Positions 1 to 5,743 of a stretch of 5,743 nt of DNA are shown here, piece after piece (the first letter of the stretch is position 1; each line of letters starts with the position of its first letter). The DNA is taken from positions 1 to 5,743 of the forward strand of contig JAHQWX010000142.1 of assembly GCA_029856375.1 (NCBI GenBank), given 5' to 3'. The position numbers and the translations under genes were made by a program. The notes beneath the pieces were generated by a model, which did not search any database, was not told the DNA's origin, and saw nothing but the letters and a program-made list of their open reading frames with translations. The DNA comes from Promethearchaeia archaeon. Lineage in GTDB: Archaea; Asgardarchaeota; Lokiarchaeia; Sigyniarchaeales; SOKP01.

Positions 1-2023
1 TTCCATTCGCCCACTGTTCGATTAGAAGTTGTACTGCGAACTCATCGATAGGTATTCCATAACCGTAGTCGCTTTCGAGCAAAATTGGTACGATTTTTTG
101 GCTGAAACAATCTTCTCCTAGCCACATCCACTCAAGTATCATGGTCATTTGCGTTTCCGTGAGTCCAAAAATACTTGCAAGATCGTCTTTAACCGTTATA
201 CTCGAATTTGCATCTAACCATAGTTCAATCCCATCCATATTAAGAAAGGAAGATTCGTTATTCTCGTCCCATAATTCTAATGTCTTGTTGAGCGTTATGT
301 TAGCTGGAACTGGAATGCCAACTTCGAAACCAGTAGTGCCAGAAGCTAATCCATCGATCATATCGCTGAAATCGATTCCCTCCTCGTACAAAACCATTCC
401 CATAATCGTGCCATTTGCCCATTGTTCCATTAATAGGTATTCTGCGAACACTTCTATAGGAACTCCATAACCATAGTCGCTTTCAAGCAATTTTGGCACG
501 AGATTTTGGCTTAAACATTCGCTTCCATTCCACAACCAAGCGAGAATCATGTCAACTTCCCACGCGTCCAGACCAAACTCGCTCTCCAATTGCACATGTA
601 TATCATAAGTAGAATTGGCTTTAAACCAAAAGTCTATTCCGTCCATATTAACGAGCGACTTTTCGTTTGTTTCGTCCCATAGATTCATTACAGTATCAAC
701 CGATAAGTTAGACGGAATTGGTACGCCAAATTCGAATCCCGTGGTCCCTTCGGGAAGTCCTTCAATCATCTCACCAAAATCAATTCCACCTTCGTAGATT
801 ACGCTACCAAGCGCAGTCCCGTTAGTCCACAATTCGTAAAATATTGATTCAGCAATTTCACTTGTTGATTCCATACCGGCTAATTGAGGCATAAATGCAG
901 CAAGCGTATCGACGGGAAAAGTACCAAAAAGACCAGCATCTACCACAATCCCCTCTATTAGCATTGGGATTAATTCTTTCTCCAAATAAAGGTAAAGATA
1001 TTCGGTCATATTAGATAATTGATGCCAAGAGCAATCGTAGTTTGTTTGCATTTCTGATCTTATTCCCATATCAGTAATTGCCTCTTCGTAAAGCGCTAAG
1101 AAATCGGAAACACCCGAACCAGATTCAGTGTCTTGAAGTAGACCTGGTATGTAATGAGGGCTTTTACTATCGTGCGTGTGGTTTCCATTTAATATTCGAT
1201 CTTGAGCTAATGCCGAAAAACTAAGGTTTCCTTGTCCGATAAAACATGATACTCCATCAAATTCCATAATATTAAGTGGTGCAATTGGTAGTTTAGCCCA
1301 ACGGTCAATAAACCATATATACACATCCGCATCAACATCGAATTGGTAAGAAACACTATTGAAGAAATCCTCAAGATTAGCAGGATCTTCTTTTACATGT
1401 ACCTTTAAGTTCAAACTATCAAGTTGCATAGTCATATTCATATTTAATCCATCAAAAATAGTGACTAAAATAAAGGCCATAAATGTAGAGTTTACCATTT
1501 CTTCAATAAGTGGCATTGCCATGTCCCGAATTTGCGTGAGTACCTCCGCACACCCTAATTGTTTAACCATTTCTACAACAACAGGATTTGCTGCATCTCG
1601 AATTTGAGATAACACCTCCGGCACACCAAGTTGCTTAACCATTTCAACAACTGTCGGTATTGCCGCGTCTCTAACTTGAGATAGAACCTCTGCAATACCT
1701 AATTGTTTTACCATTTCTTCAATAAGTGGCTGTGCTTCGCCCCCGATTCCGTCCAGCGCCATTTGAACCCCAATTTGTTTTATAATCTCTTCTACAGCGG
1801 GAATTCCTTCGTCTCGTATTCCTCGTAAGGCAGTAGGTATGGCGAAATCTGCAAGCATGTCTTCTACCATCGGTATCGCTTCCGCTTCGATTCCTAAAAG
1901 ACCATCGTCGACCGAATAGGCAACGGTATCGTAGATTGCTCCATTAAGTAGTAGTCCGGAAGGCATCAAAAAACTACCGATTAGTAGAAAGGATAACGAA
2001 GTCAATGAAATTCTTCTTGCCAT
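1..2023 (-). CDS. Large exported repeat protein, 5' part only (C-terminus beyond left edge)
   Basis: An uninterrupted minus-strand reading frame runs from an ATG at 2023 to the window edge, giving 674 residues without a stop. The start is supported by a GGGTGA Shine-Dalgarno site five bases upstream. Residues 1-4 are basic (MARR) and residues 7-27 are hydrophobic, as in a signal peptide or signal anchor. Residues 51-178 are a 24-residue helical repeat. Residues 180-398 are a unique section with two cysteines (260, 331). From Trp399 a 136-residue unit repeats. I count 13 N-X-S/T sequons (for example Asn266, Asn338, Asn401, Asn499, Asn537, Asn606), which fits an extracellular, N-glycosylated protein. 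I do not firmly recognise the family. The QWANGT and LWDExNE motifs faintly recall protist CD36/LIMP-2-like ectodomains, but this is memory of a pattern and not an alignment. The function is unknown. The reading frame is certain; the assignment is not. Confidence 0.9.
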   Translation of the reverse strand, partial: MARRISLTSLSFLLIGSFLMPSGLLLNGAIYDTVAYSVDDGLLGIEAEAIPMVEDMLADFAIPTALRGIRDEGIPAVEEIIKQIGVQMALDGIGGEAQPLIEEMVKQLGIAEVLSQVRDAAIPTVVEMVKQLGVPEVLSQIRDAANPVVVEMVKQLGCAEVLTQIRDMAMPLIEEMVNSTFMAFILVTIFDGLNMNMTMQLDSLNLKVHVKEDPANLEDFFNSVSYQFDVDADVYIWFIDRWAKLPIAPLNIMEFDGVSCFIGQGNLSFSALAQDRILNGNHTHDSKSPHYIPGLLQDTESGSGVSDFLALYEEAITDMGIRSEMQTNYDCSWHQLSNMTEYLYLYLEKELIPMLIEGIVVDAGLFGTFPVDTLAAFMPQLAGMESTSEIAESIFYELWTNGTALGSVIYEGGIDFGEMIEGLPEGTTGFEFGVPIPSNLSVDTVMNLWDETNEKSLVNMDGIDFWFKANSTYDIHVQLESEFGLDAWEVDMILAWLWNGSECLSQNLVPKLLESDYGYGVPIEVFAEYLLMEQWANGTIMGMVLYEEGIDFSDMIDGLASGTTGFEVGIPVPANITLNKTLELWDENNESSFLNMDGIELWLDANSSITVKDDLASIFGLTETQMTMILEWMWLGEDCFSQKIVPILLESDYGYGIPIDEFAVQLLIEQWANG
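2..829 (-). repeat. 136-residue (408-bp) tandem domain repeats in the exported protein
   Basis: Trp399, Trp535 and Trp671 sit in W-[TA]-N-G motifs exactly 136 residues apart. Unit A (residues 399-534, bases 829-422) and unit B (535-670, bases 421-14) align without gaps with 75 identical residues of 136, about 55%. A third unit starts at base 13 and leaves the window. Conserved blocks in order are W-x-N-G-T, GTTGFE-x-G-x-P-x-P, LWDE-x-NE, NMDGI-x-x-W, W-x-W-x-G with a Cys, and LLESDYGYG-x-PI. Each unit has one cysteine (503 and 639), so a disulfide within the unit is not possible. The family was not identified; an extracellular domain array is the likely architecture. Confidence 0.93.
1490..1873 (-). 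repeat. 24-residue (72-bp) helical tandem repeats inside the exported protein
   Basis: Prolines fall exactly every 24 residues, at 51, 75, 99, 123, 147 and 171, each starting a unit of the form P-hydrophobic-EMVKQLG-xxEVLSQIRDAA. There are five full units and a partial sixth. Units 4 and 5 (residues 123-146 and 147-170) match at 18 of 24 positions, and units 3 and 4 at 17 of 24. The first two units are much more diverged. Each unit reads as two short amphipathic helices split at a Gly, without the usual markers of a known repeat family. The segment follows directly after the signal sequence, so it is probably a membrane-proximal stalk, a helical solenoid or a lipid-contacting segment. The role is inferred. 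Confidence 0.85.
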
Positions 2024-2028
2024 AGATT

Positions 2029-2034
2029 TCACCC
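2029..2034 (-). promoter_or_regulatory. Shine-Dalgarno site of the exported-protein gene
   Basis: The minus strand reads GGGTGA, then five bases, then ATG at 2023. GGTGA is complementary to the usual archaeal 16S rRNA 3' end, and the spacing is normal. It fixes the start of the signal-peptide-bearing reading frame. Confidence 0.75.
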
Positions 2035-2107
2035 GTAAAAAACATTTTTTTAAGTAAATTAATAATGATAATTAACCACTATTGATTAATACATTTGTTC
2101 AATAAAA

Positions 2108-2115
2108 TATATAAA
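2108..2115 (-). promoter_or_regulatory. Candidate archaeal TATA box for the exported-protein gene
   Basis: The minus strand reads TTTATATA, close to the archaeal TATA consensus. With transcription starting about 25 bases downstream, the leader would be roughly 60 bases before the ATG at 2023, long for an archaeon but compatible with an SD-led mRNA. The region is very AT-rich, so chance matches are common. Confidence 0.4.
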
Positions 2116-2160
2116 CATTACCAAAATATCCGACATTAAAAAAACAATAGTGTTCATTAA

Positions 2161-2178
2161 CGAATGCTGAGCATGTCG
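2161..2178. repeat. Interrupted palindrome in the divergent intergenic region
   Basis: The arms ATGCT (2164-2168) and AGCAT (2170-2174) flank a single G. Outer arms CGA (2161-2163) and TCG (2176-2178) extend the symmetry past one unpaired G at 2175. It lies between two divergent genes, where a transcription-factor operator would be expected. It is more GC-rich than its surroundings. Operator function is a guess. Confidence 0.3.
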
Positions 2179-2191
2179 AATTTGAAAATTT

Positions 2192-2234
2192 GTGATAAAA
2201 TGAAATTACATTATTCGTCGCTTAGTTTTATCAC
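2192..2234. repeat. 9-bp inverted repeat upstream of the reductase gene
   Basis: GTGATAAAA (2192-2200) is followed after 25 bases by its exact reverse complement TTTTATCAC (2226-2234). The right arm ends 34 bases before the TTG start of the reductase, overlapping where its core promoter should lie. It could be a pair of operator half-sites. Given the AT-rich sequence, it could also be chance. Confidence 0.35.
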
Positions 2235-2257
2235 TTAGAAACCATTACAATTAAGAA

Positions 2258-2262
2258 GTGAT
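2258..2262 (+). promoter_or_regulatory. Shine-Dalgarno site deciding the TTG start of the reductase
   Basis: GTGAT, complementary to the archaeal anti-SD, stands six bases before the TTG at 2269. The only nearby ATG, at 2261, is in another frame, so the site supports TTG initiation. Confidence 0.6.
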
Positions 2263-2268
2263 GTTAGG

Positions 2269-3030
2269 TTGGAATTTAAAAATATATTAATAACTGGTTC
2301 TGGAACGGGCCTTGGTAGAGCTATGGCAATACGCTTAGCAAAGGAAGGCCACAACCTTATATTAAACGGTAGAACCGAAAGTAAATTAATTGAGACAAAA
2401 GAAATGTTAGAAGGCTTTGGTGTGAGGGTTCTCATTAAAGTTGGCGATGTATCGGATTCCAATTTTGTGGAAACAATGATTTCAGAAATTGTAGATGAAT
2501 GGGGGCTTCTCCACATAGCTATTAATAACGCGGGAATTAGCGGAACTCCAACTCCAATTATTGACATTTCCGAAGAAGACGTGCAAAAAATTATGGATAT
2601 TAATTTTAAAGGCGCGTGGCTAGTATCCAAATTCGCAGCACAGATAATGAAAAAGCAAAGGAAATTGAAACCGCTTAGAGGTAAAATAATCAATGTTTCT
2701 TCTATGGCTGGTAAAGAACCAATGCTCTTATTAGGTATTTACGCTTGTAGTAAGGCAGCGATTATCATGTTAACTAAATCAATGGCTAAAGAACTTGCCC
2801 CTAATATCACTGTTAATGCTATATGTCCGGGTTATCATATAACACCAATATGCAACGACGATCCTAATTTTATCCAAAACATAATAGATAATAGTACCAT
2901 GAAATCCTTATTGAAAAGAATAGGAACTGCCGAGGATGTAGCGGGTTTGATTTCGTTTCTAGTTTCGGACGATTCAAACTATATGACTGGAGAAAATGTT
3001 AGCATTGATGGTGGAGTCGTACTTCAATAA
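2269..3030 (+). CDS. Classical short-chain dehydrogenase/reductase (SDR), FabG-like
   Basis: This 253-residue protein has the normal length and all core motifs of a classical SDR, a soluble NAD(P)(H)-dependent oxidoreductase with a Rossmann fold. Visible are the cofactor-binding T9-G-S-G-T-G-L-G16, the structural N86-N-A-G89, and a complete catalytic tetrad of Asn112, Ser145, Tyr158 and Lys162 in the YACSK pattern. PG (187-188) follows, and the C-terminal IDGG is typical. Arg35 just after the second strand (NGR) and the lack of an acidic residue there favour NADP(H). The start is TTG with a GTGAT site upstream; translation from it gives the expected short lead into the first strand. The substrate cannot be read from the sequence: ketoacyl-thioester, sugar and alcohol reductases all look like this. 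Neighbouring genes give no pathway clue. Confidence 0.93.
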   Translation: MEFKNILITGSGTGLGRAMAIRLAKEGHNLILNGRTESKLIETKEMLEGFGVRVLIKVGDVSDSNFVETMISEIVDEWGLLHIAINNAGISGTPTPIIDISEEDVQKIMDINFKGAWLVSKFAAQIMKKQRKLKPLRGKIINVSSMAGKEPMLLLGIYACSKAAIIMLTKSMAKELAPNITVNAICPGYHITPICNDDPNFIQNIIDNSTMKSLLKRIGTAEDVAGLISFLVSDDSNYMTGENVSIDGGVVLQ

Positions 3031-3042
3031 CAATAGAAAATG

Positions 3043-3050
3043 ATTAATAT
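3043..3050 (+). promoter_or_regulatory. Candidate TATA box for the DMT transporter gene
   Basis: ATTAATAT, preceded by the purine-rich AGAAAATG that resembles a BRE, is centred about 27 bases before the TTG at 3074. That is the usual TATA-to-transcription-start distance in archaea, so the mRNA may be leaderless. This agrees with the absence of any Shine-Dalgarno site there. Confidence 0.4.
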
Positions 3051-3052
3051 CT

Positions 3053-3065
3053 CTTTACTTTTTTT
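3053..3065 (+). terminator. T-rich tract after the reductase gene
   Basis: A pyrimidine run containing seven consecutive T bases (3059-3065) begins about 22 bases after the reductase stop. Archaeal termination commonly uses T-rich tracts without a hairpin, and no hairpin is seen here. It would separate the reductase transcript from the next gene. Confidence 0.4.
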
Positions 3066-3073
3066 AACTTATC

Positions 3074-4039
3074 TTGACGAGTGAAAACTTAAGAAAGGGT
3101 CTTATTTATGGGATAGTAATGGTAATCTTAGTAGGGCTCCAGCCAATTATTGCAAATACAAGGCCAGAAGAACTTGATTCGTATATATTTGCTGCTATGA
3201 CATGTATCGTAGAGGCTTTAATTTTTTTTCCTATCACATTTATTGAGAGAAACCAAATAAAAAAGGCAATTAAAAACAATTCCGACAACAGCGAAAATTT
3301 AGAGTCGCTGCTAAATGGTTGGAAAAAACATATACCACTATTAATATATATTGGGATTAATTTTGGCATCGCCCAGATCCTTTTCTTTTTAGGATATCAA
3401 CTTGCTGGTGCTATCAACGGCGCTTTAGCACAAAAGACAACGGTAATTTTTTCATTATTGTTTGGTTGGATTATAAATAAAGAAAAAGTGAAAATCTCTC
3501 AAATAATTTTTTCATTTCTTCTGTTATTTGGATTGGTGATCGCAATTACTCAAGGCTCTTTTAATTTACTTGAGTTTAATATAGGCGTTATAATTATGCT
3601 TATAACCACGACTTTATGGATGCTTGCTCACGCAATAACAAGACCGATATTCGTTGAAAAAGATGCGACGCCAATTCAAATCGTATTCATTAGAAACACA
3701 TTAAGCGGTATAATTTTAATTTGCACCTATTTTATATTTTATCCGCTGGAAAATGTTGGACTTTTATTTAAACCAATAAATATCTTTTTCTATATAACAA
3801 TGGGTGCAGTTTATGGTTTTGATTTGTTTTGTTGGTATAAAGTCCTCTCTTATTTGGATGTCTCTAAAGCGTCGGTATTAGCGTCCCCAACACCAATAGT
3901 CACTGCTTTTTTCGCGATTTTTCTTGGTGAAGTATTTACTATATTTCATATGATTGGATTGACGATAATCATCGTTTCGATTTATTTTATTGTGAGAGAA
4001 AAAAACGCAAGCTCGTCAGAAAATCGCAATACCGATTAA
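3074..4039 (+). CDS. EamA-family (drug/metabolite transporter superfamily) permease
   Basis: The 321-residue protein is highly hydrophobic with about ten membrane segments (roughly residues 8-27, 36-56, 88-110, 113-133, 140-158, 168-188, 203-222, 237-254, 265-285 and 290-306), arranged as two five-helix EamA halves. Each half ends in the typical pattern: AGAINGALAQKT followed by GWIINKEKV in the first, and ASVLASPTPIVTAFFAIFLGE in the second. A hydrophilic loop at 58-86 is longer than usual. The family exports or imports small metabolites such as amino acids; the substrate is not predictable here. TTG at 3074 is the only start between an in-frame stop at 3065 and an ATG at 3119, and the later ATG would cut into the first helix. 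The tail is Ser/Asn-rich and its codons overlap the convergent gene. Confidence 0.9.
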   Translation: MTSENLRKGLIYGIVMVILVGLQPIIANTRPEELDSYIFAAMTCIVEALIFFPITFIERNQIKKAIKNNSDNSENLESLLNGWKKHIPLLIYIGINFGIAQILFFLGYQLAGAINGALAQKTTVIFSLLFGWIINKEKVKISQIIFSFLLLFGLVIAITQGSFNLLEFNIGVIIMLITTTLWMLAHAITRPIFVEKDATPIQIVFIRNTLSGIILICTYFIFYPLENVGLLFKPINIFFYITMGAVYGFDLFCWYKVLSYLDVSKASVLASPTPIVTAFFAIFLGEVFTIFHMIGLTIIIVSIYFIVREKNASSSENRNTD

Positions 4040-4978
4040 TAAAAAGAGTGGCGTATAAATCATTGCCAATATAGTTATAAAAAAGACGCAGAACGCCGTA
4101 AATTCCTTATCTAATTCAAAATACTCAGCAAAAGTAGTATTTAAAACTGCTGGAGGCCCCATATATAAAATTAAAAGGGTTGTTAAAGTATTTGTCCTTA
4201 TCTCAGTGGGAAAAACAAGCAAAAACGATATTCCAAGAAATAAAAGACTGCTAAACGCAACTCTCATAAATAATACAATCGAAAAATCTTTCTTAAACAC
4301 TCGAATTTGTTTGAAATCTAAATTAACGAGCATAAAACCAATTAAAATATTACCAAATACAAATATCAGGATTGAATTAATGTCCTTAAAAACGCTTAGG
4401 ATTGCTTGATCGAATTGCACATTGAATCCAAGTAAAATTAAACACAAAATAATTGTTATCGTTGGAGGGAACATAATTATTTGTTTAATAGCACTTTTAA
4501 ATCCGTGTTCTCTTTCGCTTCCATAATGGACGCAGAGCCATGTCAGCCAAGTACCTCGAATAATTAACGCAGTAATTGAAAAAGTTATAAGAATTGGAAT
4601 GTAATCTGTTCCAAAAAAAGCTAAAATAATAGGCATTGGGAACAGGACATTATTTGGAAATCCAGACATATTTAGTATTGAGGCTTTTCTAGGATTTTCT
4701 GCTTCGCTTCTCTTTCTTAAAAACACGAAAAAAGCGAAAAATTGTGGGACAAAACACAAAGTAATTCGTAATATCACAAAAACTGCTATTTCTATAAATC
4801 CAAATGGGATTGCTGTGAATAAAGCCAAAAATATCGTTATCGGAGTAAGTATAAATAAAAGAATAAAAGTTAAAATCTTTCTTATCTCGTCGTTAAATTT
4901 CTTTAATCCCAATCCTAACAAATACCCGATTAGAATGAGAATATAGAATAAGATTAAATTAACAACTAAATCATTCAT
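4016..4978 (-). CDS. AEC-family (auxin efflux carrier-like) transporter
   Basis: The 320-residue protein has about ten membrane segments in two groups of five, separated by a short hydrophilic stretch around residues 152-165, as in prokaryotic AEC permeases related to plant PIN carriers and malonate/malate transporters. Family-like features are NMSGFPNNVLFPMPI (103-117), in the unwound-helix region that forms the substrate site, and YMGPPAVLNTTFAEYFELD (272-290) at the equivalent place in the second half. These carriers usually move organic acids out of the cell; the substrate here is unknown. The ATG at 4978 has an AGGTAGG site nine bases upstream. The 3' end overlaps the convergent EamA gene by 24 bases. 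The propeller gene upstream has the same orientation but is 111 bases away, with a T-rich tract between. Confidence 0.88.
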   Translation of the reverse strand: MNDLVVNLILFYILILIGYLLGLGLKKFNDEIRKILTFILLFILTPITIFLALFTAIPFGFIEIAVFVILRITLCFVPQFFAFFVFLRKRSEAENPRKASILNMSGFPNNVLFPMPIILAFFGTDYIPILITFSITALIIRGTWLTWLCVHYGSEREHGFKSAIKQIIMFPPTITIILCLILLGFNVQFDQAILSVFKDINSILIFVFGNILIGFMLVNLDFKQIRVFKKDFSIVLFMRVAFSSLLFLGISFLLVFPTEIRTNTLTTLLILYMGPPAVLNTTFAEYFELDKEFTAFCVFFITILAMIYTPLFLLIGIAIF

Positions 4979-4987
4979 AGAAAATAT

Positions 4988-4994
4988 CCTACCT
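4988..4994 (-). promoter_or_regulatory. Shine-Dalgarno site of the AEC transporter gene
   Basis: The minus strand reads AGGTAGG nine bases before the ATG at 4978. The purine-rich match is fair and the spacing slightly long. Confidence 0.5.
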
Positions 4995-5011
4995 AAATAA
5001 TTACGGGAAAC

Positions 5012-5026
5012 TATTTTTCAAAAATA
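5012..5026. repeat. 15-bp perfect palindrome upstream of the AEC transporter gene
   Basis: TATTTTT and AAAAATA are exact inverted arms around a single C at 5019. The centre lies about 40 bases before the start codon, near where transcription would begin if the TTTATCAT-like box around 5031-5040 is the promoter. It could be an operator. The composition makes chance symmetry possible. Confidence 0.3.
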
Positions 5027-5054
5027 TTGAATGATAAATTAGTTTTAGGATTTT

Positions 5055-5068
5055 GAAAAAATAAGAAG
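5055..5068 (-). terminator. T-rich tract after the propeller gene
   Basis: Some 22 bases after the stop at 5090 the minus strand reads a pyrimidine-rich stretch with six consecutive T bases (5061-5056). No hairpin precedes it. It is a plausible archaeal T-rich terminator. Confidence 0.35.
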
Positions 5069-5089
5069 GAAACAGTATAACATACCTTT

Positions 5090-5743
5090 TTAAAAAAGAA
5101 TTGGTATATTTTCTACAAATTGGTGCAATTGGAATTCCCAAAGGCATCCCCATATTGGGTTAAAAAAGACCAGTAGCAAAGTCATTACAATTGCAAATAC
5201 GAACCATCGATACACTTGAAATGATTTTAATTTATATTTAAATCCTTGAGCCTCGCAATTCTGATACGATTTAAAACCTTTTATTGCAAAATATGCTAAA
5301 ATGAAAAATAAGAAAATAATAGGAGACATGAGTAGAAATGGAAACCCAATTATTCCGGTAAGCATGCCAGTTTCGTAATCGAATATAAGAACGCTATTTC
5401 CATTCGTATTTCCGATGACAATCGTACCATCGACAAAATCGGCTTCGTAGGGGATATTGATGAACATCGATTTTATTTCCAATTCTATTTCCTTAGATTC
5501 CTTATCAATTACCATAATCCGAGAATTTCCTGAGTCGGTTAATAATAATTTTCCATCACCGAATGGATCGCAATCCCTTGGCCACCTCAATGTTCCATAG
5601 GGAAATTCGAGAGAAAAATTCCATACAACCTCTTTCGTTTCTAAATCTACTTCGATAATCCTTTTATTTTCCGAATCGCAAATTATCGTATTTCCATCGT
5701 CTAAACGATGAGGATTATGTTGTCGATGCAATAAATCGTGATT
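5090..5743 (-). CDS. Membrane-bound arylsulfotransferase/NHL-like beta-propeller protein, C-terminal part
   Basis: The frame is open to the right edge, so these 217 residues are only the C-terminal part. The codon at 5731 is an internal TTG, with four sense codons before it, and should not be taken as the start. Three propeller blades are visible: HNPHRLDDGNTIICDSEN (residues 9-26), WPRDCDPFGDGKLLLTDSGN (54-73) and YEADFVDGTIVIGNTNGN (99-116). Each leads into an R-or-S/hydrophobic-D/E strand such as RIIEVD and RIMVID. The H/R-D-x-D/L-x-x-GN pattern is typical of the ASST (aryl sulfotransferase) and NHL-type propellers common in archaea. Two hydrophobic helices follow (about 128-155 and 179-197), with a charged loop between. 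Sulfotransferase activity cannot be claimed, because the region that would carry the rest of the active site is outside the window. Confidence 0.8.
   Translation of the reverse strand, partial: NHDLLHRQHNPHRLDDGNTIICDSENKRIIEVDLETKEVVWNFSLEFPYGTLRWPRDCDPFGDGKLLLTDSGNSRIMVIDKESKEIELEIKSMFINIPYEADFVDGTIVIGNTNGNSVLIFDYETGMLTGIIGFPFLLMSPIIFLFFILAYFAIKGFKSYQNCEAQGFKYKLKSFQVYRWFVFAIVMTLLLVFFNPIWGCLWEFQLHQFVENIPILF

Noticed and set aside
141..1607. Three plus-strand open frames (141-470, 615-797, 1359-1607)
   Set aside because: They lie opposite the long repeat-protein frame. Similar peptides in the first two simply mirror the 408-bp repeat on the other strand.
1490..1873. A CRISPR-like array, suggested by regular 72-bp spacing
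   Set aside because: The repeats are translated in frame, diverge gradually and have no unique spacers. They are protein repeats.
2008..2023. A twin-arginine (Tat) export signal at MARRISLTSL
   Set aside because: Only the two arginines fit; the rest of the consensus is missing, so an ordinary Sec signal or anchor is more likely.
2235..2693. A 152-codon minus-strand open frame opposite the reductase
   Set aside because: It is antisense to a gene with complete SDR motifs, shows no domain pattern, and reads as the low-complexity shadow of the real frame.
2269..4039. A reductase-transporter operon
   Set aside because: The genes are only 43 bases apart, but a T-rich tract and a well-placed TATA-like box in the gap favour separate transcription. 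Co-transcription cannot be excluded.
3106..4409. Open frames at 3106-3369 (minus) and 4206-4409 (plus)
   Set aside because: Each is antisense to a recognisable membrane transporter and has no ribosome site or domain of its own.

Overview
The window looks archaeal, and the nearest guess is an Asgard (Lokiarchaeia-like) genome. The support is indirect: the DNA is AT-rich, Shine-Dalgarno sites are of the GGTGA/GTGAT type, TATA-like boxes precede genes, two genes start with TTG, and there is an arylsulfotransferase-type propeller protein with membrane segments plus a very large repeat-bearing exported protein. No ribosomal RNA, tRNA or universal marker is present, so the lineage is an inference, not an observation.

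Layout. Positions 1-2023 (minus strand) hold the first 674 codons of a large exported protein whose end lies beyond the left edge. It has an N-terminal signal peptide or anchor, six registers of a 24-residue helical repeat, a unique middle section, and then at least two full copies of a 136-residue repeat with a third copy running off the edge. Positions 2024-2268 are a divergent intergenic region with promoter signals and two possible operator-like inverted repeats. Positions 2269-3030 (plus) encode a complete classical short-chain dehydrogenase/reductase. After a short T-rich gap, 3074-4039 (plus) encodes a ten-helix EamA/DMT-type transporter. It meets a convergent AEC-type (auxin efflux carrier family) ten-helix transporter at 4016-4978 (minus), and the two coding regions overlap by 24 bases. 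Positions 5090-5743 (minus) hold the C-terminal part of a membrane-bound arylsulfotransferase/NHL-like propeller protein, cut by the right edge.

The genes do not form an obvious pathway. The reductase and the DMT carrier are co-oriented and close, but a T-rich tract and a TATA-like box between them suggest separate transcripts. Three of the five genes encode membrane proteins and one an exported protein, so this is an envelope and transport-rich neighbourhood. No mobile element, CRISPR array or RNA gene was seen. The most unusual item is the repeat-built exported protein on the left.
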